Of a stretch of DNA of 64,000 nucleotides, positions 1-14,612 are shown piece after piece; the first letter of the stretch is position 1, and the number at the start of each line of letters is the position of its first letter. The stretch is taken from positions 213,226,894-213,290,893 of the forward strand of contig RSEF01000001.1 of assembly GCA_003993805.1 (NCBI GenBank), read 5' to 3'. The position numbers and the translations under genes are program-made. The notes beneath the pieces were generated by a model. The model did not search any database and was not told where the DNA came from. It saw nothing but the letters and a program-made list of their open reading frames with translations. Source of the DNA: Himantopus leucocephalus. Its lineage: Eukaryota; Chordata; Aves; Charadriiformes; Recurvirostridae.

Positions 1-641
1 TTTGGTTTAATTTCACCCTGCTGTGAGCAATTCTGTTATTTCTTCTTACATCTGAATTAGACAAGTCATTCCTGAGAACTTAAGCCAACCCACTCCCTGA
101 ATATAAACTGCTATATGTAACCTACTCTGGGTAGTTTTCATTTACTCTTAATTAATAATTTCTTAAAAATACATATATTTGCTGACTTAGCACTAGCTCA
201 TGTGTAGACTCTCCTTAAAATATGTTGCGGGATTTTCTACTGGATTGTCATTTCCGTCTTTCAACTATCATGATGTTATGAACACAATGAAATATTAAAT
301 AGACATGTTTTTACATGACAGAAAGTCTGTTACTACTCAAGTAAAAAAAAGTATTCCCAGCCTTGAATGGGAAAGAAAAGCTTGAAAATGTTACTGTGTA
401 ATACTACATTGATAACTATTTTCTAGAGAAAAAAAACCCAGTGGTTTAACATGACTTAGATCACACAATTCCTCACATCATTGTAAGGAAAAAGTTTGGC
501 ATGTACTTTTTTGAAAAAGCGATTTTACCAATTCTTGTAACTATAAGCTGTCATTAGATATCTATCTTTTTTAGTTCCCAGTCATGACCTGGCATATAGC
601 AATGCATTGATGCACCATCACGAATTCAGCAATACAGAAAC

Positions 642-754
642 AATAAAAACTTCCTGTGGAAATGGCATATGCTGGTACATATTTGTTGAGAAGTACGNAA
701 TAAAAACTTCCTGTGGAAATGGCATATGCTGGTACATATTTGTTGAGAAGTATG
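642..754. repeat. False tandem duplication around N at 698
   Basis: Bases 642-697 and 699-754 are the same 56-base sequence with one mismatch, separated by a single N. This is the signature of two overlapping contig ends placed end to end by the scaffolder. Confidence 0.9.
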
Positions 755-830
755 GGAGACTTTTAAAGAAATATTATTTCTAAACGAATTTTTTGGACTA
801 ATGAAATGCTGCTTTATTTGGAAACTGCAC

Positions 831-905
831 TGAGAAAATTTCATTTGCTGTGCTTATTAATAATGGGGCANTGAGAAAGTTTCAGTGCTTATTAATAATG
901 GGGCA
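831..905. repeat. False tandem duplication around N at 871
   Basis: Bases 831-870 recur at 872-905, with one substitution and a 6-base indel, across a single N. It is only 170 bases from the previous join, so a very short contig lies between the two. Confidence 0.85.
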
Positions 906-3900
906 CAATTAGCATAATCCCCTCAACCCATTAAAAAAATGAAAACATCAAATACCAGAAATTATAAAAATGTCTTCCTTTAATTATAAATTTTGCCTTT
1001 TTCCAACCAGTCACAGCTAAGCTCAGGAGACGCTCAGCTAACACAGTGTAAGTGAAATCCTTGAGGGAAAGCCCTGTGCCGTCAGGCTGGCACCAGCCAC
1101 TTGGCAAAGCACAGCAAAGCATCGCAGCTTCGGCTTTGAAAACGTGCGTGGGTGTCTCTGGCATTTTCCTTGAGGAAATGGCACTTACAACGCGCTTAAT
1201 GAATAAGGGAATATGTTAAATTTGTGGGAAGAGATAGTCCTTAAAACTGCTTAGCGCATTGAAGAGCACAAACTGCCCACTGATTTATTTTCATTCCACA
1301 TAACACCAGTAGGCTTCGCGGAGGCTGTAGGTGTGCTGGTTATCATCGACTGTACGGTAAAATCATCACAGCAGCCATTTCAGCAAAACTCAAAATAGCC
1401 AATAATCTCTGAAACTCCTCCTCTCCCCCAAATCCCCCTTCTACACTGAAAAATGTGTCGACAGCCCTCCACTGAGTCCCCCCTTACCCCACACACATGA
1501 GAACACAAATATGCCTATTTGGATTCACAGACCTTCCAGGCTCTCTCCCCAGTAGAGAAGCATTCTCTCTTACTCATGATCATGGTATTTACTACAGCAT
1601 AACTTAAAATTCTCTGATTTCAGGTAAGTTCACAAATCCAAGCAGTCATCCACTGTTAATCAGCTCCCATATACAGAACAGGGTCCCTTCAAATTACGAA
1701 AAGCACAGTCATGCTTTGCATAAAGCATCGTCCAAATTTTACTCTCTATAGATGGTCAAACATTTCAAATCAAAATGGTTTTTAGATGGGATATTGATAT
1801 TTTAAGAGAAAAAAACCCAACACATTAAAATGTAAAAAAGCCACCCATACGCTGAAAGCAGAGGGATGTGTGTGGGCATGTGTATACAAATAAAATGCAG
1901 TGCTTCACGCAAGTCACAGTGGAGTTTTCTCACATGCCCATCTCTTTTCCCAATTACAGTCACCAGCCGGACTGTACCTGCCACAATGGAAGCGCTTTCT
2001 CTCTCCAGGAGAGAGTGAGGCCGTGGCATATTACAGCAAATATACCTTAAATGGGAACACAGCCAAGAGAAGATAAAGCAAGCTGGAGGCATACCAATCC
2101 TGAGAGGCAGCGGGGAGAGCATTTACAAGTGACATTTTTGGCATTCAGACAGTATTTCTGACCAAATTAATTTTTGGAGAAACAAATAATATTTCTCACG
2201 GAAAAGGTAAATCAACTTTTTTTTTTTTTAAAAAGGGGTGTGTTTGTGCACCTTCTATTCATTTACTATGCAATTTTATCCCTCATATTTCTTAAGGAAA
2301 AAAATGCTTTAAAAAGTAACAGGGAATGTTATTTCATTCCCTGCTCTTTGCTTTGACTCTGCTGCCCCTTTGTCAAACCTGCTGAAGGCACTGCATGCCT
2401 GAAAGACAACCTGTTTTTTCCGCTGTTTCAGCTGATCTAATAAAAGATATTACTTCTCCCTACAAACTTGCTTCTCATGGAATATTATTTCATTATAGTG
2501 TAGTTTGGTCTTATCTGCTACAAATGTCACAAACCAGATAAATAAGAAGTATCATGATACCCTTTTTGAAACAAACTCTGTCACTTCATCCCCATTCTGA
2601 GCCAAAAGCGCTTTAAATAAAGCAGAAAAAGAGGAAGAAGAAGAACATGCCTGAGCTGCAGAAATGTGGGTTATAATGTCAGCGAAACAAAATACGGGCT
2701 GCACCCTGCCCATCAGCTGCTGTGCTTCATACCAAAGAGCCGGTTATTACCCTCACGGCACGCTCCACTCCGCGTACCCCGACGGGCAAGGCTGTAATCC
2801 CATTCACCTTTTGGAAAGTGATTTCCAGGCTATGAGTTCCCTCCCACGGTTCCTCCTCCCAGTATTTAGTTAATACTGAGATAATTCGTCTCGTTAAGAA
2901 ATGCCATGTTCAGCACATAGCAACCGCCATTTCAAACGTCACTCAAAATTCGGATGCCCTAGCAATTGATTTACCTTGCAGTGTGTTAAACTTTATAGAT
3001 TATTTAGGGTACTTGTGCCTCACCACCTTTTGAAATTCTAAAGCCTCATAAAAAAGAAAAAAAATGGGGTTTAATTACAAATTAACTTAGTGGACTGACA
3101 CAACAGGATGCCTTTATATTAAAAAAAAACTTATTCAGTTGGCAGTCGGACTCCATTCCCATTAGGAACTTGCCCCATATCTGTGTCCTGCACTGTGGTA
3201 TCCACTTTTTTGAGGCATTGGGACCACGAGGTTCAGAGTCCCATACAGAGCTGTGGTTAGCGGGTAGTTTCACGTGTAGTTAAAATTTATATAAAATGTG
3301 TAGCCATAAACATTTTAAACTAAGCTTTTCTATTCTTTTTATAGCAGATACCAAAATATCCACTTTGACAAGTTGTGGGAACTTGCTGTTGGCCCATTGT
3401 CACAATACGGTGCTTTAAGCGCAAGTTCTGAGGTTTGGTTTGGTTTGTTTCTTTAAAGGACGAAGTAACGCTTTTGCGGCTGTCACATACCTATTTTTTT
3501 TTCAGAGGAATCCTATTTTTGCAGTTGACAACTATATAAGTTGGTTGGTGGCAGCTTTTTGTTAATAATATTTATGATTTAATGGGACAGACCTCCAGGG
3601 GAGAACTGGGGCAGAGAAGAGCTGTGGCTGCAAGATGCCCCTCAAAACTTGTTGGATCACAGATGGGCTGTATTTCCTTATGGTGAAACCCAAATTCTCC
3701 AGCTAGCGCTTGATGCATCGGAGAAACAATGCATATACAAAAGTCAAAGGCCTGGATGGAGCAACAGGAAGGTGTGTGTGGCACGTGAATGCAAAGCGGG
3801 GTTGCAAAGGGCTGTAGGGAATTGATGGTAAAATTTGGGGTGTAGGATTTGCTTCACATAAACAACGCCAGCACTCATTTTAACGTATCTTGGAACAGAA

Positions 3901-6900
3901 AGAGATTTTGGAACAGACAGTTGCTGTTTCAAGGAAGTTTTAACTTTGGGGTGAGGATATGCAGCTGTCAAAAAGTGGGGTAAATATACTTATGGAATGA
4001 AGCAGAAAAATAATGCAATACAGGAGATGATGGGATATCCTAACTAGAACTTCTATACTAACATCATGCCAACAAGGAGCTATATAATATTTGCTGTGCA
4101 AACAGGGTGAAAACGGCCTTCGACCACGTTATTTGATCATGATGACATTTGCAATGTTGTGGGAGTTTTAATTAACTCCCACAGAGTTAACTGCTGAGCC
4201 CAGAATAAATTCTGAGCAAGTGATGGCCCCTCTCGCTTCTGATCCAAGCTTAGACAGGGCACCTGTAGATACAAGCAGGCAGGTAGGAGAGACCAAGGAA
4301 TAAGGAGCAATACAAGGGAGCATGCTAGGTAGTCTTCTGAATAGCCCAGCAACCACCACTGCTCGTGGTCTTTATGGCAAAAGAGAGCTACACTTTAAAT
4401 CACACCACAGCCCAAATCAATGATGAGACCTCTACTGAAAAGTCAGCCCACTTCTGTGTTTAAAAGGAATGTTAGAAGTGGAGAGGGTGCAGAAAGCAAA
4501 GAGCCAGGCAAATACAAGGTCTCAAAACTTGAACTTAGCACAACAGGTCAACCAAATAGATGGCTCAAAGGTGCTGTGTTCATTTTCTGTAAGTATTTGC
4601 ACATAAAGAGACAACTAAAATGCACATACATTTTCCAGTGGTGGTTCCTCCCCTGAAACGAAGGAGTAAAGGGGTAAAAATAAAACAAAACCAACCATCC
4701 AAACAAACAAAAAACCAGGAAAAATCACTAAATTATGACATCATCACAAAGTTGGGCTTCTTTTTCACAAACAGCACAGAAAGAGCTGATGCTGAAAGGT
4801 TGATGCTGAAAAAAACGCAGACTGTTTCAACCCCAAGTTTTGGGTTTGGTTTATGTTTATGTTAACTTCTATATAGAAATTATTCTAAGAAATTCTAAAG
4901 CATCTTGTGGGAGTTCTGAGACCATAAAGATAACTGCCCCTTCTGATCATAAAGTTTATAAATATCAACAGTTCCTTAAAAAGTTTTTCCTATTTTTTTT
5001 AATGTTCCAAATTTAAAATATATTTTTCCTAATTAACTACAGCATTTTTACAATCTCTTAGAAAAGCATCCCAAAAAGAAACCTTTCAAATCTACTTTTC
5101 AGAGATTTTAACTAGCAATTATTAGTTAAACTGTAGTAACTCCTAATTCCAAGTCTGAAGCGTGTCTGCTTTTTTCTTCTGTCCCTGAGGAAGACGTTTC
5201 AATGAACTGGGAACAAAACAAGACAATGTTTGGTACGGATTCTTCAGCAAAACTTGAGTGGCATCTAGGGGAGTCCACTGTTGCCCCCAGGGAAGTGCAG
5301 GCATGTGTGAAGAGCTGGCGTTTTGACGCGAACTTTCAACTTTCGCTAGAAACCATTACGCACCTGAGCTTGCTAAAGGTGCTCACACAAAGGAACCAGA
5401 AAATCCAGCCAGACTTTGTATATTCATTGCTTGAAGCAGCCGTGTACCTCTGCACAGAAACTACCACAAGAGTGGGACTTCCCTAAGCATCCCTAAGCAA
5501 AGATTAACAGAAAAATGGTGAAACACAGGCAACGCCAGGACAACAACTTTGCCGTCTTAAACAGGCAAACACAGCATATAAATAGTGATTACAAAACCAG
5601 AAATATGCCTGGCAATCCACTCAGAGACATGTCCTAGAGCTTTTCTATCTAGTGACTCTATTTTCAAAGTAGAGAGTAGCTTTTTGCTTTTTTTTCACTC
5701 CATTCATTACGATCCCGTCAGCTGCCAGATTTTAATGTGCTCCCCAAGTTTTATTCCTGTAGTTCCAAAGGGTACTTAAAGCATCTGAGCCACAGCAAGG
5801 AAGCCTTCAACCTCGTACTCTTGGATCAGTTCTTAACTATGCAATGTCCACACATCCTGTGTGTATTGTACCAAAGGTTAAAAATAATTTACAGCATTCA
5901 GCCATGTCATTTTCTATAATGATTACATGATTAAAAAGAGCCTGGGATATGCAAAAAGGTGGAAGTTTACAAATAACAGGATGCATGAAGAAAGGACTTC
6001 GGAGTAGGAAAAGAATTCCTTCAAGGCAACTTTCTCACCTAAAAATCTTTTTTCCCTGTAGAGGTAAAAGTCATTAACTGTTCAAACCCAAGTTGATTCA
6101 AGTTATACTCGCTTTGGTATTCAGTCAGCTGGAGTTCAACTAATATAAAACAATCGAGGTTGGAGCCAAAATTTCAGATGTGTTCACCTTCAGCACTAAT
6201 TCTTTAATCAGGGGAAAGGAGCTTCAGCTTTGAGCCAGGAAACTAAATCTGTTCTCCTTCTTTTACTCCATTCTCTTAATCCTGTCTTTTATTGAGCTTG
6301 TTTGCAGTCACAAATAAGATAATTAATGAACATTAATGGCAATGAAGAATAAAAATAGTACCCCATACGGCACACTAATTATATTGTTAAGGTATTTTAA
6401 CTTCCCAGTAATGTAACAGTATTACTTTTATTACTAATGTCAAATTATATAAAAAGAAACACAGTTAAACTTTTTTAGCACTCAATTCTGGTATCTTTCT
6501 CAGAAGTGTAAGTAAGATTCACTGACAATATACGAATTGGCAGACGTAAAATCTAACAGGGGAAAATAACATCTATCCCATCTCTGTCTTCAGCTTCCAA
6601 AACCACACATTGATTTTGCTGGAACAACCGACAGTACCACATCATTAACGCCTTTACACCCTGCCAGGAATCCCATGGAATAACTAAACACAACAGAATA
6701 CATGTTACTATGGAATGAAAAAGGTCCAAATCAAACAGAGCTTGAGGTAACAGCAAAAGAGTTGACCAACTGTTCATCACCAGTGACTAAATATTTTTAA
6801 AGAAACTCAGCAGCAGTTATAGTGATCCTGGGACAAGCTTGTCACATCCTGCGGGCAGACTTTGTAGTCTTATTATTCCTCTTGCCGTCTTCTGCTTCAC

Positions 6901-9900
6901 ACATTCCTCCAGTCTGAATCAAGATCTACTAAGAACACAGTAGATACTGACTGAATAATCCACTACTTCACTATCACTAAAACTGTCCCCAGGGTTACTG
7001 AAAATAAAATACGGCTTTGTTGCGAGCTCCTACGCTTGCTGAAAACTTCCACCTAAGTGCAGCAATGCACAGCAAGCCATGGGATGTTTCAGGCATTCTC
7101 TAAACCAGGAGCTGCAAGGGCTTAACAAGGTCACGTAGCTACTCCTGAACAACTTGACAAACCCTCCCAGCCCAGCAAGTTTAGATCATTCTTCCTTCAG
7201 AGCCACTCAAAAGTTATGTTTATTTTCTTCTGGAGAGCATGCAAAAAATCCTTAGTCAGCCTTCAAAATCCCAAACAACTGCCTGAAAATTTTTGTCTGT
7301 TTAAAAATAACAAATCTGGGGTGTGGGCTCTTTGCTGTCTCAGGTTTTAGTCCATAGGGAATTAAACAAGATCCATGCTTTCATAGATTTGCCATGTTCT
7401 GGAAAATTGTTGTTTTTAACTGAAAAATGTTTTCTTTCCCCTGAGACTTCCTGCTCCAAATCTGGACCTTCCAGAAAAAGGACTGTGACAGTATCTGACA
7501 AAAATTCACATCATACAACACCAGATTCAAAATAAGATACGCAGTACCTAAATGACCTAGTGACCATGTATCCCCTCATCTCCAGCAGGAAGAATTAAGC
7601 AAAGATACATATTTTTCTGACAAGACGTAGAGTTTACTAGGGTGATGCAGATCGGTACCCCGTGATCTGACTGTTCTGGCTCTAGCCGGAGGGTTCCCGC
7701 ACACATCAACACCTCCTGCTGCCATGACATTTAATAACCTATAGGACAGAAGTCTCAGGTTCAATGGGTGGTATTGAAGTGCTCTTATGGCACCCCCACA
7801 ATAAACACCACGCCGCTCAGAACGGTGGACAGGCCTTGCGGACCTCTCTAGGATCACATGCAACTACCCAGCAGGAGGATGTCACTACAAGATAAAAATT
7901 ACTGTAGAGCGCAGAACAGCAGCAGTGTTTGAAACACGGTCCCACATCAATTTGTACCAGCACCACACTGCAACATAACGGCGATGTTTTATTGCCTTAA
8001 GGCACGCAGTTTGCCTTAACGCCTCTGAGCGCTGTGTATTTGTTTTCCACAAAAACATGCTGCATGGCTTCAGAAGTCTGTTATTTCGGCATCATCAATA
8101 TCACTTTCTGTCTCACACCCTGAAGTTTGTCTAGTGAATGAGACACATTCTCTTGATACACTGCCGTGGTTGTTTTTTTTTCCATGCTGTCAAGTGGTTG
8201 GACACGAGGCATGGCCCGTGGCCTCTCTTTTTCCCTCTGGAGATGCCAGATGAAATGTCAGCTTTAAAACTAAACAAGCAGTAGTACTCGAGGCAGCAGC
8301 AAGGACAGAGGAAGCACAAGGCTAATAGATGACAACGCTGAGGACAAACTACACAGTAAGTGGGACAAAAAAAAAATTCAAAAAACCCTTCTGTAAATAC
8401 TAAGCCAACACTTTTTTCAAAGCTGAAGGAGAAATAGGTGACCACAGAGATACGAGAAAAACAGAACAAAACTGGTGTTTAGAGCGGAGACGAGTAACAA
8501 GATTAGCTTATTAGCTAATCCATGGATCTCCCAGCTCTGACCCGTGCACGAGCCATTGCAGGGACTCCAATGTTACAGTAGGGTTTAAAGTTGCCATCCG
8601 CCAGCTCAGCTGCAATAACTGCCAGGCAGCCGCAGAGGAAGACACACTGACCGAGCTCTGAGCCACAGGGCTAACCCAACCCCCAGGGCTTCTCGTTTGC
8701 AATTCCCACAGATCAGCCACTGTAAACCCATCGTAACTCGAGTGTCTAAGTCCTGCCAGGCTAACTAAGCTGTGGTCTACAGCCATAGGTTTCACCTCTG
8801 TAATATAACAAAATAATTGCATTAATAGTATGAGCCACCACAATGCCACAGAACATTTTGTTAATACAACAGGTGCGGACTTAAATAGTCACTTGTCAGC
8901 ACAAGGACAGTAATTACATTATCACAAAGCCATTCTTTAGGGAGGTCTATAATAGCTGTTCCAACTACTCACAATACCCAGTGCACGTGGCAAAATATGG
9001 AAAAATCGTTAGGAACATCTACATGGGAAAAATCCAAACTAATTGTCAATTAACTAAACTAACTACTTGTGAAGTAGTGATGTATCTAGACTCTAAAGAA
9101 AATAGGCATGCTTGGGGCCTGACTCGTCTCATCCTAAACTAGACACATCAGCAGGTCAGAGGTCTACAAGGGGAGCCATGGGAAGTATTTCAGGTGAAAG
9201 TATCTGCTACACAGGCATCTGAGGGCACATTACAGCAATACCAGTGCCCGTGTGTCTCTGTTTTCAGTGAGGAACATGAAAGCTAAGCACAACACAATTA
9301 CTAATACCACCATAACACAGATGAGAAATGACAGAGTTCAGATTCGTATTGGAAATTTATCTAAAGGATGTCACTGACTACCAAATGGGAGGGAATGTCG
9401 TGCCTTTATCCAAGTCTGTTTCTGAGAAGGTCAAGTTCTCAGCTCTTCTAAGCTCAGATAGCACATTTGATTTCAATGAAGCAAGAAACACATCACTTAG
9501 GGATCTGGATTACGGCTTGGTTTGCAAAGGTCTCAGACCTACGGTTTCTGAGGTTTCTTCCTCTCTTCCCTACTTTTTCTGTCCTACGTTTTTCATTATT
9601 CACATCATTGCTTTAAAAAGGAAATAACAGTATTGTCTGAAAATCTATTTAATATCTGCTCCTATGCAAAAAATTATTTCTAGAGTGACTGCCTTTTTCA
9701 GAAGCAGCTTCTTGTGGCTTCCTTTCTTGGATATTTAAAATTATATGCACTGGGATACGGGCAAGAAATGACTTTCCATTAACAACAACATCTCATCAGA
9801 AGCTGACAATTCTATTACCCCTTATCTTTCCTCTTGACGTGCAGTTGCTTCCCCAACCTACAAACCAAAGTCATTACGGCCACGAGGTATTCTATTCAAT

Positions 9901-10644
9901 TTTCAAAACATAAGACTCAGTGTCAGAGACTTGACCCCAAACATAACTGCAGAATTGGTTTGCCAGCAGCGTGTACCCCTTCTCAAGTCCTTACAGCTAA
10001 CAGCAGGAAATTGTTCCTTCACCGCATCTCCCAGCTGCAGGTAGCAGAAGCTGAAGCCAGCAAGAGGAGAAATGTCTCAAACTAACCGGTTCTTCTCTGC
10101 ATTTCACAGCGTATCTGCACTCTTCTTGCATCCTTTTAATTTAGGCTTGTAATTGAGTTCTCAGAAATAAATTGTTAACTGTCTTTGGTGTCAGGCATAA
10201 ACGGTCAGGAATGTGAAAATGTGATACAAAAGAGACTTTGAATAAATGGGATAAAGGCTGAGAGAATAGGTCGTGAGAAGAGCTCAAATGACAGTATGTG
10301 ACATAAAAACTCCTCCAGCCCAATATCCTGTCTGCAGAAGCGGCCATTACAGCACGCTTAAGATTATAAGGAATGTGGCAAATATAATAATCCTTCCTCA
10401 AACAGTCAGCGGATTAGAGACCATTAATTGTCACAGGGCTTAGGGGATCATGTGAACAGGGCTCCATGGTACAGAAGCAGCATAAAGGGTTGGGTAAATC
10501 ACCTGCCTCTTGACTGCACGTTTGATGCCAGGAGAGACATGCCTGTTTAGCAAAAGTAATAGAACATATGGTCTCTGTAATGTGACAGTGCCCTAAATCT
10601 CATACAGTCCTCATACATGCCTAGGCAGACCTGCATCTCCATGG

Positions 10645-10712
10645 AGAATTAATGGTTGGACTAGATGATCTGAAAGGTCCCTTCCAACCTTAACGATTCT
10701 ATGATTCTAATA
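10645..10712 (+). mobile_element. CR1 LINE 3' tail
   Basis: About 65 bases of a plus-oriented CR1 3' end: GGTTGGACTAGATGATCTG, then GGTCCCTTCCAACCTTAACG and ATTCTATGATTCTA. No CR1 is recognisable upstream, so it is heavily 5' truncated. Confidence 0.9.
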
Positions 10713-11882
10713 TAAATACTAAGTTGGGAGAATAACATTTAAATGCTAACAGAGAGGAAGTCACACCACAGAGGCAATCAGAAAACTTTAAAGATGCCAC
10801 TTCTTTTGGAAAACTCATTTAGCTAGTACTTCTCCACCCCAGTTGTCCCAGTAGTTTACTGTCCTCTCCCAGGTAGGAATGATGCTTAACAACAAGAGCC
10901 ATCATACTGGAGCAGAGCAGAGGCTAATTAGGCCCATAACCTGCCTCTGTCTGGCCAAAACCCTATACTTCAAGCAAGAACAGAAAATCGGGGTGATTAT
11001 GGAGCATACGTGCATACGGCATTGCCCTCCCAACCTTTGCCTATTAACATTTCAGCAGCTTCCACAGCCAAGTATGCAGCACGACCGACAAGTTCAACAG
11101 ACATTCATGGACTTATTCTCCCCAAATTGGTCTAATCCCTTTTAGGGCGACAAGCTCATTTGACTCAGTTCCACAAAAACACGAGCCGATACAAATTAAC
11201 ATGGAAAACATTTATTCGTAAGAAATGAACACGATGGTGTTGTGTATTTGTCTTCCTTACAAGGAAATGCTATGCTAGGCAAGAAGAAAGTCAGCCGCCA
11301 AGGAATAACGACAACTATCACTTGAGTATACAACTGTCACAGGGAGCAGCAAATTACCATTCTCCTCTGCGGGGAGTCCTGGCTTACACCCCTGGTCTGG
11401 AGGACATTCAAAGAGCAATGGAAGAGCATGGAAGAACATGAAAGCAACCTGTAATCTCAGTGTACCATAGGCGTTAATTAACCTGGCAGCCGTCCAAACT
11501 GCTGGCATCAAAATCCCCTTATCTGGGAGCTGCACATTTCAGCATTTCTGCAGCCACTACTACGCGCAGAGGCACTGCACAGGGGCAGCAGGCTACCGAA
11601 AAATAAGAAAAAGAGGCAGGAATGGGGGAACACTGAAAATTATTACATTGCAATCAGAAGATCTGTTAGTAGTTGGAAAAACACGTTATCTGAAGAAATG
11701 TACATCTGAATAGAGCAGGGGTTGCATCAAGAATGTAATAAAAACAACTTTGGGAAAACAAGCATGAATAATCTCTAGTGAGAATATGCCACAATCAAGG
11801 TACAATCGTGCTGAAGCCAGAAAGGGATAACAGTTCAAGTAAAGTTATTTGTCTCTGAAAAAGAAATTGTTTTTCTACATAC

Positions 11883-11943
11883 CTGTCCAGTCTCCTACTA
11901 CTTTAAGGTGGACCCCAAACGTTGCTTTGGTATCTGTAGGGCA
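11883..11943 (-). CDS. NOX4: NOX4 exon 12 (FAD/NADPH lobe linker)
   Basis: This exon of 61 bases encodes residues 363-382, CPTDTKATFGVHLKVVGDWT, plus one base of the next codon. It matches human except D for E and V for I. The acceptor is an AT-rich tract ending TTTTTAG and the donor is CAG|GTATGT. It begins in the phase left by exon 11. It is isolated: 18.6 kb of intron lies before it, and no following exon was found in the remaining 11.9 kb. Confidence 0.92.
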
Positions 11944-14034
11944 CTAAAAATATTAAATATATTAAGGACCACTTCTGAGTAACAAGAAAATAACAAAATT
12001 AATTCAAAGTACAGCTGTTAAGACAGAACCTGGTGTAAACAGGTCATTCCTGAGCAGCCACGCTCACAGCTATACCCTTTAAAAAGCAAGTCTAGCACTA
12101 GTACAGTTCAGGAAGCCAAGCGTGGCTAGTCTCTACTCAGACTTAACCCTTTCTTCTGGTCACAGAGGAGTTTGGGACAGGCTTGTCTGGGGGTGTGATC
12201 TGGAACAGCCACTTCATTAACATTACTCAGCAATGATATCAACTGAGGATACAACAGAATGCTCCAGAAATGCTCCCTCTACTATTGACACTTATCATTC
12301 CAAATCAGGAACTGCCCCATCACTCCTAAATCAAGGCATTTAAGAGACTTCTGGTTCTTGAATGTCAGGGCACATGTTTTCAAGCTGATCATCCTCACAC
12401 AACTGTCACTTTCTTTTAAATGGAAATTGAGATTTGCTGGACTTCACAAGAGCTTAGAGTTTGCAAAGGAAAAACACCAGATTGCATGGCACATCATAAA
12501 AATCACTTTGCAGCCACTCTGCATTCTCTCACTCTGCACCTATGCCCTCACCTCGGGGCTTTTTACTTGTGACTATCAACACAGGAATATTATTTACAGT
12601 CCTATCCAAACCATGATATCTAAAAACCTCCAGTCAAACCATGTCAAAGGTCTAAGGAGCCCCCTCAGTTTCATTCCTTGTTAGCTACAGAGACATTTCA
12701 AATGCACTGTCTGGACAGCTTTTGCAGGTACACCAAATGATTTCAAACATAAACAGAACAAGCAACTATTTGTCATTAAAAGATTGTTCACTTTCCTTCT
12801 ATAAACCAACGCCGTCGGTTTCTTTTTGATAGAAGATATTACTACTGAGTGTTGACACCTTTCTTAGAACCTATTAATGATTGATCCAAGCTCCATCATG
12901 AATCCCACACCCAACAGATGACACCCCTGTCTTTTTTGGTTCTATTTCTACAAATACGAATTCCAAGGAAAGGGCTTCAATTCAAGGAACACATCTATAT
13001 TATAAATAAGAGGCCCAGGTAGTGAATCCGAGCACCAAATACCGAATCAAACAACCGCGGTTGTGAGGACACTTCATGCCTCTGTTCTGGACCATTGCCA
13101 TTAGTGTTCCCAAGATAATCTGTTGCGGAGTGGGAAACCACTGGCCTCAGGGCTGAGGACCAGTACCTATCAGTTCCTTATTTAGCAGCAGACACAGATA
13201 AATGGTTAGTATTCTCCACATCTTGGCAAACCTTGAACAAGGAATACAAAGTCCCAGCTAGTCACTCCATTTTCCTGAAGGGGAAGAGCATTCTTGTTAA
13301 GAGCACTGATTACTGGACAGACTCATATTTAATTCCTTGTCATAATTCAAGTTTTCCTATAAAAATTTGGTACAGAAACTTAGACTCAGAATTATTTCAG
13401 CAAGTCTTTGCCTTCTAAAAAACAGCATCAAGGGAGGGATGCAGGCAAACCTCACACAACGAGGCCAGTATTTGCTGCGGCCAGTTGCAATGTCTTCCAA
13501 CAAAAATATCAAGACCAATTCTCCATACAAAAGTAGGTAAGCAGCCTCTCAGCTAGGAAGTTGCATACTGGCAGCAAAAAGATCTCTTCTCCTGGGGACT
13601 TCTGTAAGAGCCTTTAGCAGAGTTTATTTTTCAGTCTGGGCTGTCCCAGGGCTTTCTGTGTTTCACAGGAGGTTGAGTGATTTTCTTAGCCCAACTATGC
13701 ACAGTCCCAGTTTCTATAAAATTGTCTGTCAATCTCTCCTTCCATTAAAGTTAATGGCAGAATACCCCTTGTCTCCAGCCGGAATAGGTTCAGGCCTGTT
13801 ATCCCTTACATTACCCTTGTGACTAACTCCTTTCTGCATTACTTTGAAAAATTATCCAGTAAAAAAGAGATTTATTTCTCTTTCGACTTTAGGAAGCTTA
13901 TTATGATACCCCTAACAGGGTATGAAAGCTCCTCAGAGAGTTCTGGAAATATCTTATTGTGCTGCTAAATCTTACCAGAAGAAACACACCCACCATCCAG
14001 GCTACACGGAGTGAATTTCCCCCAGTTCAAAAGG

Positions 14035-14612
14035 GAGAAAGATTGTAGATGGTCCAGTGAAGGGCCACCAAGACAATGAGAGGATTGGAGAACCTGACAT
14101 ACAAAGAGAGGTCAAAAAAGGGAACGTGCTTGTGTAACCCACAGAAGAGAAGGCTCAGGGAGATCACTGTCTCCCATACCTGAAAAATAACTATAGAGAA
14201 GATGAAAGTGCTCTCTTCACCACCATGCATGCTGACAGGACAAGAGACCAGGGACACAGGTTGCTTCAGGGGGAATTTCATCTGGATGTAAGAAAAATAT
14301 TCTTCACCATGGAATAGGTAGCCAGAGAAATGGTGCAATTTCTCTTGCTAATTCAGCTTCACAGGTCCCTGGATAACCTAATCTACAGCAGTCCTGGTAT
14401 AGTTTCTTTTTAAACTCCTAAGTCTCTCTGCTCTCTCACCCTTCTCTCCCTGAAGGGAGACACTTTCCCTTCTCTGAAGGGGAGAGAAGTAAAAGAAAGC
14501 ATCTGTCGTTCATTTTAGTGGCCAGCCCAGCCCGAACCATGACAATGGCCCTTGCACCAAAAGGTTGAACCAGATGATCTCCAGTGGCCTCTTCTGACTT
14601 AAGACTTTCCTG
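14035..14612 (+). mobile_element. CR1 LINE fragment, diverged
   Basis: Plus-oriented, old CR1 sequence. CR1-like blocks include GTCCAGTGAAGGGCCACCAA near the start, the AAAAATATTCTTCACC block around 14290, and the near-3' CCAGATGATCTCCAGTGGCC around 14570. The terminal 8-bp repeats are lost. It is antisense to NOX4. Confidence 0.8.

Larger units (their letters stand above)
1..11882. other. Intron 12 of NOX4 (or beyond), no gene recognised
   Basis: AT-rich DNA. It holds two single-N assembly joins (698 and 871) and a CR1 tail at 10645-10712. I searched the minus strand by eye for the following NOX4 segments (ERFRDLL, LYIDGPFGSPFEE, GGIGVTPF, FIWVCRD, WFADLL and the C-terminal end) and found none. 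The remaining exons are therefore probably to the left of the window, which would make intron 12 longer than 11.9 kb. No open frame here looks like a conserved protein. Confidence 0.6.

Noticed and set aside
1802..2122. 106-codon minus-strand frame considered as a missing NOX4 3' exon
   Set aside because: The translation shows none of the NOX4 C-terminal motifs and the flanks lack matching splice phases.
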